A stretch of 64,000 nucleotides of DNA from Bathymodiolus brooksi (GCA_963680875.1 OY804588.1:60958369-61022368); one strand, 5' to 3'; positions 44,798 to 54,299 are shown, counted from the first letter of the stretch. Translations and numbers: made by a program. Notes: a model not told the origin generated them from the sequence alone.

Positions 44798-44869
44798 TCA
44801 TAATAAGATATGACGTTACTTTGTAGATCTAACATGAAACTTACAATGTTATATTTTACTTCAAGTTAC

Positions 44870-44992
44870 CTTTGCTCCACTGCGGGCGCATATGATCATA
44901 GTCGTTTATTTCTTTGTACCATAATTCTGCAACACCACTTCCGGTTGGTCTTGATCCGTTCGTTTCAACAAAACAAATGTTTTCGCCTCTAC
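44870..44992 (-). CDS. CAP-domain protein, middle exon (41 codons)
   Basis: Too short to stand out as an open frame; found by splice-phase reasoning. After an AAG acceptor the minus strand reads GT (completing Gly with the G ending 45555-45716), then RGENICFVETNGSRPTGSGV.. and ..AELWYKEINDYDHMRPQWSK, and ends G|GTAACT. It supplies the CAP centre: GEN (first cavity Glu) and WYxE (second cavity Glu), aligned with GQCGENLAW and DRWYSEIKNY of human GAPR-1. All three exons are joined by phase-1 introns, and the join gives a continuous CAP domain with no gap. The one weak point is the acceptor, which has only a modest pyrimidine tract. Confidence 0.88.
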
Positions 44993-45554
44993 CTTAGATA
45001 TATAGAATACAAAAATCATAGATTTCAATTGTTCATTTTTTGGAACATAGTGCGCTTATGTTCACGCAATCTGTAGTTTAGCTTAAACATTTTTTTTATT
45101 TGCTAAATATAACAAATAGGGATCGTACACAAGTTTTTCGAACTTATGAAGTCTCGCAATCTGTAGTTGAGCAGGCACTGTTGACCCTTCCAGAGCACCC
45201 GAGTCCACCCCAGTTAGAGTGTAGATATTGTTCTAATATCTTTAGCTTTCTGTGTAGTATGTTGTTGACCAATGCTTGTCTTTTCCTCTCTTTCCTTATG
45301 GACATTGTATTGTCTGGCATACCTTTCAACTTGCTGAAGGAGGTCAATATTTTGTAGAGGTTGGTAGATGTCTGTCATCTTCTGATTACCTCTTTCGGTA
45401 TCTTTTCTTACCATTAGAAAGTACGTTGTTACTTGAACAACATTCGATCTCTTGAATATGACATTTGTTCTGTTGAGAGTTTGTTTTTTATTGGTTTTGT
45501 ATTAAAGCTATACGAATACAATAAAAATGAAATAGATCAATACTCAAAGTATAC
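44993..45554 (-). other. CAP gene intron (between exons 45555-45716 and 44870-44992)
   Basis: 562 bp, donor G|GTATAC, acceptor CTAAG. It contains a plus-strand repeat D copy at 45150-45412 and otherwise AT-rich DNA. Confidence 0.8.
45150..45412 (+). repeat. Repeat D copy (plus)
   Basis: TCGCAATCTGTAGTTGAGCAGGCACTGTTGACCCTTCCAGAGCACC..TATCTTTAGCTTTCTGTGTAGTATGTTG..GATTACCTCTTTCGGTATC. All D blocks are present, within the CAP intron. Confidence 0.85.
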
Positions 45555-45716
45555 CTGGTAGCTCACTGAACTGAACGTATCCTTTGTCTGCAATGATGTC
45601 AGCCCACATCTGTGTGTCTCTGGTGAGTTCTTCGGAATATCTCAGCTGTTTACTGCCATGAGTTGCTCTAAGTGTATTATGAGATTTCAACAATTCATCT
45701 CGAAATTCTGAACATA
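45555..45716 (-). CDS. CAP-domain protein (GAPR-1/GLIPR2-like), N-terminal part of the domain
   Basis: After the acceptor TTATTATTTCCAG the exon reads (x)TA-TGT-TCA: CSEFRDELLKSHNTLRATHG then SKQLRYSEELTRDTQMWADI.., ending ..SELPG split by the donor. This is helix 1 of the CAP fold (F..E.LK.HN..R..HG) followed by the L..S.EL...Q.WAD helix. It begins and ends in phase 1 and is exactly 54 codons. The frame continues upstream of the acceptor for about 20 codons that mimic a signal peptide (RLLLFTLLFPVCS), but no ATG is in frame before a TGA at 45783, so that stretch is intron. An upstream first exon is required and was not found above 45716. The cavity His expected just before the GEN motif (His54 of GAPR-1) is Phe here. 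Confidence 0.9.
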
Positions 45717-46114
45717 CTGGAAATAATAATGTAAACAGTAAGAGTCGAGAATATGACCAATGAAGTTGCAACAAAACAAATCATTCGTCTTGCAACTGTC
45801 AAACTCAAGAAATTTAGAACGACCTGTTTTTGGACAGGCGCAAAAAGGCAGTGGGATTTTAACCCCAAAATGATATCGATAATAGTCATATCATCTCGAA
45901 AAATAGATATGAAACCGCATAAATGATACAAACAAAATATATATAGCTTGCACATATATCACAAATTTAAAGACACCAATCATATCCAAGAAAATATCTG
46001 CATAATACCACTAACGATACAAACGTAGGATTATTGAACGTTCAAAGTATAAAAAAAACAAAAATTTCCAATTTAGTGCATATGTCACGAGAGTGTACGT
46101 TCATAGTCACATGA
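45717..46114. other. Presumed CAP gene first intron; nothing recognised
   Basis: AT-rich. I found no ATG-bearing exon ending in phase 1 near by. Confidence 0.4.
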
Positions 46115-46355
46115 TTGGTTTGGTGGTGGTTACAATATTTCAGCTATATCATAGCGGTCAGCTTTATTGGTGGAGGAAACCGGAGAAAACTACCGACATG
46201 TCGCAAGTCACTGACAAACTTCATAACATAATATTGTATCAAGTACAGCTCGCCCGAGTAGAATTCGAACTCACAAACGTTAGTGGTGATGGGAACTGAT
46301 TACACATGTACTTGTAAATCCAACTACCAAACGCCCACGACGGTCCCTCAAAGGA
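46115..46355 (-). mobile_element. SINE family A
   Basis: ACAATATTTCAGCTATATCATAGCGGTCAGCTTTATTGGTGGAGGAAACCGGAG.., TGTCGCAAGTCACTGACAAACTT.., TAGAATTCGAACTCACAA (inverted B box), ..CTTGTAAATCCAACTACC..CCCACGACGGTCCC (head). Confidence 0.9.
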
Positions 46356-46653
46356 TTGGAAGGCCAAATAACTTGGTAGCAAGTAAACAAAAAGACCGTA
46401 TCTGAGGATTCAAAGTCCAGTATGGTTACCTATGCCTGAACGATCTTGACCTTTGTATTAAAAACTGCATTATGTAGGTACTGTACATTTCATATATAAA
46501 TATATCCTTTAAACCATGACATTGTCGTAGCATAATTAACAAACACAAAATATAGAATGTGGGTTTTTTGTAGACCATTATTATAAGGATTAAAATATAG
46601 ATATTTTATTTGATTTAATATCAATTAGTTATAAAAATCATTGATATAATATA

Positions 46654-46832
46654 CAGTCTAACCTGCTTTAGTGACCACCTTTATTAAGCTTTAACTTGTA
46701 ATATGTGACCTTAACTTTAAATTCCCTTTACATTGTATTTCATATTAATTAAGCCTGTATTTAGCGACCACAAGTCTTATGTGAGCCTATTTCAATGGTC
46801 CCTTGAAAGGTCATATAAGAAAGGCTCGACTG
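46654..46832. mobile_element. MITE-1 copy
   Basis: TA flanks at 46652-46653 and 46833-46834. It begins CAGTCTAACCTGCTTTAGTGACCACC and ends AAGGCTCGACTG. Co-linear with 993-1172 throughout and the same length within 1 bp. Confidence 0.85.
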
Positions 46833-48059
46833 TATAAACATGCGACTACGAGGTATGATTGTTCCTTGTGTGGAATTGACGGCGATCATTGTTTAAACTT
46901 TCTTTTCACAACTACAATATTCAAATATGAGCCATGATACACTTAGTTCAGCAATTATCTAAAAATAAGACTTGATTACTGTTGATATGGCATAGCCTTT
47001 GTGAATAAGATTTTCCATACAATATATATTGTATATAGTTTCTCCGTTACTTAGTAATATTCCACATGGTCATCTGAACGAGAAATACCCTTTATAATTA
47101 TATGCATGGTAGTTATGCATGGTAGAATATTATTCAAGAAACGCGTATTGTACGCTTAATTAGATATCTGTGTTGTGCATAGACGTTCTTTATTACGGTA
47201 ATACAATTAAGCAAATGTTCAATAGTTCATGAAAGCGATGTAATGTAATCCTGTAAATACCAGATCACATTAATCATTACGGACACGGGCAAGACAAACT
47301 AGCTGATAATAAACACAGGTATATAGTCCATGGAATGGTGATTTGGACAGAACAGACCTATACCTCCACCACTCCATCCCAGCCTGCTAAAAAAAAAAAA
47401 AAAAAAAAAAAAAAACCAATAAAGGCCAAAAAACAAATAGAAAAAAAAAGAAAAAGTACAATTATGTAAATAATTTGTGTGCATTCTTTACGTTAAGAGA
47501 GAGATTTAATTCTCATTTTACAAGAAAAATAGCAGTAGCTAGCATTAGTTAAACGTTGGCTCTTTAGTGTAAACATGTTTACCATATAAAAGATGTATAA
47601 TAAAATCAGGATTGGTGACAATATCGTTGAGGAATATTTATGTCGAATGAACTAAATAGTTTATGTTTTGAAGAATCGTTTAAATGTGAACAATAATCTG
47701 TCAATCATTGAGATACGCATAAAAATAAATCACCAATTAGAGTAGGGCAATTGTTCCATTGGAATTGCTACACTCTGACTAAAACAACAGCTTTCTTAAG
47801 ACAAGCATAAATGTTGCAATGTAAATAGGTGATGACATGAGTCATGTCCTCGCTAGACCAATTACAGTATTCTACTGAAACGATTTGTCCTCGTTACAGC
47901 AGATGCGATCACAACCAAACACACGGAATGAACATTTGAATAACAGTATATCTCTATATAAATGAAGAGAATAAAACTGTCAAGCCAGAGGGCGACTAAA
48001 AGGAATTCATAAAGAATTCCAACAGAAGTTATAGTACTACAAAAATAGTAATGAAGTGA
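46833..48059. other. No gene; A27 run at 47389-47415 and F scrap
   Basis: GAAACGCGTATTGTACGCTTAATTAGATATCT (47138-47170) is a repeat F fragment. The poly(A) run follows CCTCCACCACTCCATCCCAGCCTGCT and precedes CCAATAAAGG. It produces a Phe-rich reverse frame that is an artefact. Confidence 0.55.
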
Positions 48060-48135
48060 CTGTTGTTTTGCGTCAGATGAGCAATTTATCAGTTATATCA
48101 TGCCGAGAACAAGTTACATTTCAATGAGATGATGA
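48060..48135 (-). mobile_element. SINE family C, 3' fragment
   Basis: TGTTTTGCGTCAGATGAGCAATTTATCAGTTATATCATGCCGAGAACAAGTTACATTTCAATGAGATGATGAT is a decayed C 3' end lying directly against hairpin H5. Confidence 0.7.
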
Positions 48136-48140
48136 TAATA

Positions 48141-48286
48141 TAAACATATTGCCCTTGGATGAAGGTGTTAGGGTAGATTAACACACGAGGGAAAAAATTA
48201 TCATCCGAGACGAAGTCGAGGGTGATAATTTTTTCACAGAGTGTGTTAATCACCCTAACACCTTCATCCAAGGGCACTATGTTTTT
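48141..48286. repeat. Hairpin H5, about 65-bp arms
   Basis: GCCCTTGGATGAAGGTGTTAGGGT.. pairs with ..ACCCTAACACCTTCATCCAAGGGC. AAAAAATTATCATCC pairs with GGTGATAATTTTTT across the apex CGAGACGAAGTCGAGGG. The 15-nt apex GAGACGAAGTCGAGG (48207-48221) is repeated exactly, on the other strand, at 57236-57250 in H8a. Followed by TTATTATACTGAA at 48287-48299. Confidence 0.95.
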
Positions 48287-48299
48287 TTATTATACTGAA

Positions 48300-48959
48300 T
48301 GCCTAATGATTCAAGTGTGCATTATGTTATTAGAAGCACAATTGCTAACAAAATAAAAAGTAATAAATTAAGATAGTTTACTTACATTAACAACAACAAA
48401 ACATCAAATAGCAACAAATTTAACAAGGTAATAACATAATGTTTATAACAATTAATGTAAAATGTTAATTGTATATTTTGATAAATATGCTTGCTTCTAT
48501 ATACTGACTATTGCATAAATAATTTTCAAGGTAGGCTATAATTGTTTTATCATTTTTCAATATTATTATTTAAATGCATGTCTTAAAATTTAGATTTTTT
48601 GAAGCTTTTTGAAAATTTTATCATTTTGTAAATTTTTGAAAACTTATGAAAATTTAGAATTTTTTTGAAATTTTTGGAAAATTTTGAATTTTGAAATTTT
48701 TGGAAAATTTTGAACTTTAATAAAACAATTTTTTTTTTTAATTTTAGAATTTTGAAAATCGGTAAACCTCGGGGTGTTAATTTTTCTGGATCGGCAAACT
48801 TCGGGCTCAGCGGGTGTTAAATTTAGGCATTAACACCCGTTGCTAATATTATCACATGTTGCTAGGGATGGGCGGGGCTTATGAAAGGTTAGTGAAAATT
48901 AACAAATGTCGCTTGTCCAATGAAATGAATAGATAATGTAAGAAATTTGCATAAAGTAT
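48300..48959. other. AT-rich; GAAAATTTTTG low-complexity run and a small GTGTTAA hairpin
   Basis: 48595-48770 is a degenerate (TTTTTGAAAATT)n tract. CGGGTGTTAA (48809-48818) pairs with TTAACACCCG (48829-48838). Confidence 0.6.
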
Positions 48960-49235
48960 AATAATGGCGATTATGTCAGATGTGTACATAACTAACAGGC
49001 TGAGTTGGGTCTTCATAGTGCAGCTAGCTCATTGATAGACAGTTGTTGTTCCATTTCGACACATTATCTTAGTTCTGAACTAACCAGTCTTTGCACCTAC
49101 TCGTGAATGCTGTGTGCTGATCTGGGAAGCAACAAATACAAATTTAATATTCTTTGGTGTGACCCGACTGGAATTCGAATCCGCCATTTGCCAAATTGGG
49201 ATAAGAAGGCTAATTATTACACCACATTGTGTCTG
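48960..49235 (-). mobile_element. SINE family C
   Basis: CAGCTAGCTCATTGATAGACAGTTGTTGTTCC.., ATGCTGTGTGCTGATCTGGGAAGCAACAAATACAAATT.., GTGACCCGACTGGAATTCGAATCCGCC (inverted B box) place it on the minus strand. The 3' end is diverged. Confidence 0.8.
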
Positions 49236-49337
49236 ACTACAAAATCAATCAACGTCTCTGTATTTAGACAGTTGTTTGATACACTAGGTAAGAGGAGCAA
49301 CAATTTTATTCGTAACATATTCACTGGAGACAGGCAA

Positions 49338-49450
49338 AAACGAAATCGATGTTTTAAGTCAGATTAGCAATTTTTCAGCTATATCATGACGAAAATAAGC
49401 TTCATTTCAATGAGCAGACGATGATGTCCGCTTTATGCTATACCAAAATC
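49338..49450 (-). mobile_element. SINE family C, 3' fragment
   Basis: TTTTAAGTCAGATTAGCAATTTTTCAGCTATATCATGACGAAAATAAGCTTCATTTCAATGAG..GATGTCCGCTTTATGCTATACC matches the 3' half of C. It abuts a repeat D copy. Confidence 0.7.
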
Positions 49451-49454
49451 AATT

Positions 49455-49615
49455 TTAGTGGGGTTCGTGTTACTCGATCTTTAGCTTTATATGTATGTTT
49501 TGTAGATCGTTGTTTGTCCTTTTGTACTTTTTCTTTTGGCCATTGTTTTCTTCCATTGTATTCTTCGATATACGAATTCTGATTACCCCTTTTGTATCTT
49601 TAAACTCTTCTTGAT
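49455..49615 (+). repeat. Repeat D copy (plus), 5'-truncated
   Basis: TAGTGGGGTTCGTGTTACTCGATCTTTAGCTTTATATGTATGTTTTGTAGATCGTTGTTTGTCC..GATTACCCCTTTTGTATCTTTAAACTC. Confidence 0.85.
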
Positions 49616-50099
49616 ACACTAGTTAAGACAATCAACAATTTTATTAGTAGCATATTCTCTGGAGACTGAAAAACAGGCAAAACAAAATCGATGATTTTTC
49701 TTTTAGTATGTGTTAATTTTGTAAGCTAATACCTTGTGGGAATCTGATATTATGGCGGTGTGACATTTATAAGATTAAATGGTGCGACCATGTCTATTAA
49801 CAAAATCTGCTACAGTAAAAAGCTGGATTTGAACAGATTTGAGAAGACAATTTAATCTTTTTAAACATCAATATCATGTTTACGTCAGAGAAGAAAGAGG
49901 ATGCTATAAAAACGAAGGATTTACTTAATTTACAATAATTTTATTATAGATTTTATTTAATTTTACATGAAGTTATTCTCAAAGCTTGTTTTTGTCATTT
50001 TCACAACAAAATTCACATTTCTGATACAAATGATTTTAATGCAAATATCAATACAAACTAATTTTCTGCCCGACTTTTAAAACAAATGGACATAAGAAT
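49616..50099. other. No recognisable feature
   Basis: AT-rich spacer. Words resembling 49280-49345 (TTGATACACTAGGTAAGA / TTGATACACTAGTTAAGA, then GGAGAC..AGGCAAAA) show a local duplication of about 350-bp offset that spans the D copy. Confidence 0.5.
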
Positions 50100-50320
50100 A
50101 GTTTGAAGATACCAAAGGGGTAATCAGAGTCTGTATATCGAAGAAGAACAGACAATACAATGGCCAAAAGAACAAGTACAAAAGGACAAACAACGATCTA
50201 CAAAACATGCACAAAAAACTAAAGATCGAGTAACACGAACCCCACTAAAAACCGGGGATGAACTCAGCGGAAGGGTAAGTAGTTCCTGCTCCACTAGTGA
50301 CACCCATCGTGTTAATAAAT
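50100..50320 (-). repeat. Repeat D copy (minus), full
   Basis: TTGAAGATACCAAAGGGGTAATCAGAG..CACGAACCCCACTAAAAACCGGGG..GTTCCTGCTCCACTAGTGACACCCATCGTGTTA is the complete reverse complement. Confidence 0.9.
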
Positions 50321-50401
50321 GTGTCAAATCAGATTTGTTTACAACTAGATGGTAACGTTTCCCTGGCGGATACGGATCTACAGGGACGGATTTAATATAC
50401 A

Positions 50402-50540
50402 ATAATGGCCTTCATGAGAAGTTAATATCCATAATTATTAAATTGAGAAAGGGTTATTTTCACGAGGTCCGAAGGACCGAGGGATGATAACCCTTTCCAG
50501 ATTTAATAAATATGGATATTAACTTCTCATGAAGGACATA
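50402..50540. repeat. Hairpin H6, about 60-bp arms
   Basis: CCTTCATGAGAAGTTAATATCCAT.. pairs with ..ATGGATATTAACTTCTCATGAAGG, then GAAAGGGTTATTTTCA with GATGATAACCCTTTCC. The apex is GGTCC-GAA-GGACC (50466-50478) flanked by CGAG and CGAGGG. Followed by TTATTATACTGAA at 50547-50559, the same 13 nt that follows H5. Confidence 0.95.
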
Positions 50541-50634
50541 ACTGTATTATTATACTGAACTAATATGAGGAAAATAACTAGTTATTGGTTCGACGTGCTG
50601 AGGGAAATAACTAGTTATTGGTTCGATGTGCAAA

Positions 50635-51090
50635 ATCGTTGTTCAGTCTGCAGGATTTTTTTTCTGTTTAGTGTTTTGTAAATCATTGCTTGTCCTTTTT
50701 CCATTAGACATTGTATTGTCTGTTCTTCGATTAACGGCTTCTGATTACCCCTTTGGAGTTTGGTATAGTCAAACGTTTCTTAATATATATTTTATTCTGC
50801 TGTTTGGACAATAAGTCCCAGAGGGTATCATGCGCTCAGTAGTCAGTGCTTCTGTACTGTCGTGGTTTATTGGATATATCTATTTTTGAAATTTACAGTT
50901 CCTAAATAATAATGTTTACTGAACCCAGGCATGGTACACTTCCCTGATTTTGGCTATTATGTGTATGCCCTTTAGTTTGATTGCTCCAAAAGACTTAAAT
51001 TATTTGGCTTTCCGATCATTTGACTTTGTGAGTACCTAATGAGGGTGTTTCTAGCAACGCGACGTGCGCACTAAATGTCTTCGTTTTAGA
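50635..51090 (+). repeat. Repeat D (5'-truncated), then G and F blocks
   Basis: 50640-50780: TTAGTGTTTTGTAAATCATTGCTTGTCC..CTTCTGATTACCCCTTTGGAG (D). 50810-50990: GTCCCAGAGGGTATCATGCGCTCAGTAGTCAGTGC.. (G). 50990-51085: AAATTATTTGGCTTTCCGATCATTTGACTTTGTGAGTACCTAATGAGG..CGACGTGCGCACTAAAT (F). Confidence 0.8.
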
Positions 51091-51239
51091 TTAAAATAAT
51101 AATTTGTTGTCTCTTTTATCGGGCCAATATCCGTTTGGTTTGTTTTGTTTTTGTTTTTGATTTTGTTTTTGCTTAAAGCCAGAATTATATGAACTAGATC
51201 TAGCCATAATGCGCACTATGACATTTTGAATCAGATATA

Positions 51240-51505
51240 TGATTGATTTGATTTGATTTTTTGGTGTTTAACGCCACTTTCAGCAATATTTCAGTTATAT
51301 CATGGCAACCAGTTTATGTGGTGGAAGAAGCCGGAGTACCTGGAGAGAACCGCCGACCATGGGCAAGCAACGGGTAAACTTTATCACTTGTGGCTGCGAG
51401 TCGAGTGCACCCTTTTTGAAATTTATAAATCCGGGCGTATTGGTGATAGGCTTGTATGAGTTGTTAGGTAATCCAACTACCTAACTCATTGAGCCACCCG
51501 GGCAG
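51240..51505 (-). mobile_element. SINE family B
   Basis: (TTTGA)n tail, GTGTTTAACGCCACTTTCAGCAATATTTCAG, GGAGTACCTGGAGAGAACCGCCGACC, then a shortened B-box region and head CCTAACTCATTGAGCCACCCGGGC. The flanks carry two copies of a 20-bp block, CATTTTGAATCAGATATA, at about 51220 and 51552. Confidence 0.92.
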
Positions 51506-51704
51506 ATCTAAGTATGTGATTCAAGTTGTCGGCTATAATACGCATTATGCCATTTTGAATCAGATATACATACATTCATTTGCTACGAAGATGGGAGGTA
51601 AAAAATGGGCACGATAGCATCTGATGTTTATTGCAGATATAGATACTAGAAAAAAGAAAAATATTAACAATATTTATCTCGTGTTAATCTTGTGTTAGGG
51701 TTAG
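51506..51704. other. No recognisable feature beyond the flank duplication
   Basis: GGCTATAATACGCATTATGCCATTTTGAATCAGATATACATAC repeats the sequence left of the SINE (about 51200-51240). Confidence 0.5.
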
Positions 51705-51838
51705 TTTTATGGTATTTAACAGCAGTTTCAACAATATTTCAGTTATAGCGTGGCTGTCAGTTGTATTGGTGGATGAAACCGGAGTAACCGGAGAAAACAA
51801 AACCAAAGACCTGTGGCAAGTCACTGACAAACTTTTTT
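51705..51838 (-). mobile_element. SINE family A, 3' half only
   Basis: TTTAACAGCAGTTTCAACAATATTTCAGTTATAGCGTGGCTGTCAG..GGAGTAACCGGAGAAAAC..GACCTGTGGCAAGTCACTGACAAACTTT. It runs into T-rich low complexity where the head should be. Confidence 0.8.
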
Positions 51839-52010
51839 TCTGTTATTATTACTATTTTTTAATTTATGTTGGATTTATTTTTTTTTATTTTTTTCATTTC
51901 TTATTTTTTATTTTTATTTTTTCTGGTTTTTGTTGGGTTTTTTTGCTTTTTTTTGTTTTTTTTGTTTTGTTCTGCTTATGTTTTTTTGTTTGTGATTTTT
52001 TTGTGTCGCA
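51839..52010 (+). repeat. T-rich low-complexity tract
   Basis: TTTTTATTTTT/TTGTTTTTTTTG runs. Open frames over it are Phe-rich artefacts. Confidence 0.85.
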
Positions 52011-53564
52011 GTGCATTTGTACAGACAGCAATACTACTATCATCTATACTATATTCCGTCTCAATCACTTTCGATATCATATACTTCTAATAATTGCCTC
52101 TATTACATGGTACAAATATCGATTGTATGATAATACAAACAATACGTGACTATGTACACAGTGGAGCAATCAAAGCCAGATGTCATGGTATTTCAGACCC
52201 AATTTTCAATACACATTAGCCATAAACATTGCATCTTACGCCATGCTGTCTTTGGTATCATATTCTGATTACAGATTCATTATATCCGAAATCCATTCCT
52301 GCAATTTAAATGTCTAAATGTATAGTAGTAGTGATTTCATTAAGTCAACAGCAGAACGTGATTTAATTCCAATTGTATTGTATACAGTTCTAACAGACCG
52401 TTTCTACTTTCAATCAGACGCATATGAGACACTGTGGGATGATTCTCTTTGTGTTGGAAATTATATTTCAAGACTTTATTATCAGAGAAGTTTGACGACT
52501 AAAAGTGCAGCAGTACTTACGAAGTTTCGAGTACGATTTTCTGGACATATAAAAAAAACCAATCAAAACACTTATTACACTATATACAAACTTCCGATTG
52601 GACGATCTTTTGTTGTTTTTTTTTTATATTTTTTAAAATTTTCATTATTATATTTTAATTTTTTTTTTTTTTTTTGTGAGGCATGTGTTGTTCGAGGGCT
52701 TGTTCTATCATTTTCTTTCAGATTTATCTTTGTACTGTATTGTATCTTTTTGTTCCCGGATCGCCCCTTTAGGCCAACACTACTTGAAGATCAGCCCGTT
52801 GAACGTGTGTAGTTCGCGTCTCGAAGCATCCAATTAAATAGAATATAGGTTGACATTATCTTCCATTCAAAGAAAGACATTTGTCCCTTAAAATCAAAGT
52901 TTCCAAGTTATAGTAAAACTCGATTAAAATTAATACCCAAATGTAAAAGGAATTGAACTTTCTGTCTTAATTCATTTTCTCATGACGCAACAACGATATC
53001 AGCTAAAATTCACAATTTACATTTTTTTTCTCAAAATCGCTACAGTTCTCTTAATTTAAGTTAATATCATATATTCTAAAATATTTTACGAAATACGTTA
53101 GTGTTGTACTCGTTCTTGGTCATATTAAAAATAAAAACGTAATTATCGACGCGTGACTGGAATAACCGTCATCAGGTACGCTCATTAGTCAAAATATTGT
53201 AACGTCAAGTAATTTAAAAGTCCTTAGACTAAAATTCTCCAAAAAACACAATCATCATATGCTTATTTTCTTGAATTTTTACAAATTTGACTGGAAATAT
53301 TTTTTTTAACTTTTGGGGTTTAAATGAACCTTATCATAACACAGTCCTTCATAAGAACAATTCAAGTCATAACGATCGGAATGCCAAATTATATTGAAGT
53401 TTTTGGGAGCAATTTCTCAAAAACCTCAAAATATGAGTTTGCTCTTGCAATTTTTACAATTTTGACCTGAAAAAGGAACATATTTATTTCAATGAAGGGA
53501 CTTAAAGGGTCATTATCACAATACTCTAGTTGATGGAGACCAATTCCATCAAGATGACTGCTTT
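52011..53564. other. No confident gene; F fragment (-) at about 53145-53225
   Basis: An ATG-started 164-codon frame (52318-52812) has a mixed first half and a poly-T-driven Phe-rich second half, and I do not support it as a gene. ACGCGTGACTGGAATAACCGTCATCAGGTACGCTC is minus-strand repeat F. Confidence 0.4.
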
Positions 53565-53745
53565 TTGTTCCTCACCCCCGGTTTTTAATGGGGTTCGTGT
53601 TACGCGATCTTTAGTTTTATATGTATGTTTTGTAGATCTTTGTTTGTCCGTTTGTACTTTTTCTTTTGACCATTGTGTTGTCTGTTCTTCTTCGATATAC
53701 AAATTCTGATTATCCCTTTGGTATCTTCAAACTCTTCTTAATTTA
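53565..53745 (+). repeat. Repeat D copy (plus), 5'-truncated
   Basis: TTCCTCACCCCCGGTTTTTAATGGGGTTCGTGTTACGCGATCTTTAG..GATTATCCCTTTGGTATCTTCAAACTC. Confidence 0.88.
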
Positions 53746-54024
53746 TGCTGGTACGTTTACAGACGATCACATGTATATCTAATTGTATCTTAATAAATGT
53801 TATTGATATAATTATTTAGTAGAGAATCTGGCAGCAGGAGACAGGTGTTGTGTGAGCATCAAGGTAAACAAATTATAAAGTGTTTAGTAAACACCAAGAT
53901 GTTCTACTTGCCGTGAACACAGTAACAACTTAATATAACCTAAATATTTATTGTATTTACTGGACGTGCACAATGTAACATGGTGTTAAACGAACAGATG
54001 AAGGGATGTAATTAACAAAGCTAC
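53746..54024. other. No recognisable feature
   Basis: AT-rich spacer. Confidence 0.45.
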
Positions 54025-54150
54025 AAGAAAAGTTTGAAGATATCAAAGGAGTAATCACAAGACATAAATAGAAAAAAGGACATACAATACTAAAAACCGA
54101 AGGTGAACACAGATGCTCCGGAAGAGTACACAGTTCCTGCTCTACTAGTA
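54025..54150 (-). repeat. Repeat D copy (minus), internally deleted
   Basis: AGTTTGAAGATATCAAAGGAGTAATCACAAG..CAATACTAAAAACCGAAGGTGAACACAGATGCTCCGGAAGAGTACACAGTTCCTGCTCTACTAGT: both D ends are joined, with the middle missing. Confidence 0.8.
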
Positions 54151-54299
54151 AAATATTTCAGTGAAATAAGAAACAAGACAGAAAATATGAAATATAAATT
54201 ATCTTTTACTACAGTTACGGTAATGAATTGAAAAACCAAAAATACGTCGACGAAACAGTTTCAAAATCATAGATGCAAAGACAAAATCGATAGTCTAAC

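Larger units (their letters stand above)
42681..44869 (-). other. CAP gene intron (between exons 44870-44992 and 42511-42680), repeat-filled
   Basis: GT..AG bounded in phase 1 (donor G|GTAACT at 44869, acceptor CAG at 42683-42681). It contains repeat D copies at 43250-43612 and 43965-44125, a SINE A scrap at about 44410-44490 and the SINE B copy at 44517-44797. No further CAP-like exon was seen inside it; the join without one already gives a complete domain alignment. Confidence 0.8.

Noticed and set aside
45717..45774. Apparent signal peptide (RLLLFTLLFPVCS) in front of the CAP domain
   Set aside because: The frame has no ATG before an in-frame TGA; the first codon is TTG. The hydrophobic stretch is the pyrimidine tract of the splice acceptor TTATTATTTCCAG.
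47299..47484. Phe-rich minus-strand frame
   Set aside because: It is generated by the A27 run and neighbouring A-rich DNA.
52318..52812. 164-codon ATG-started frame
   Set aside because: The second half is made of poly-T runs (Phe-rich). No domain, splice or poly(A) support was seen, and a frame of this length can arise by chance in 64 kb of AT-rich DNA.
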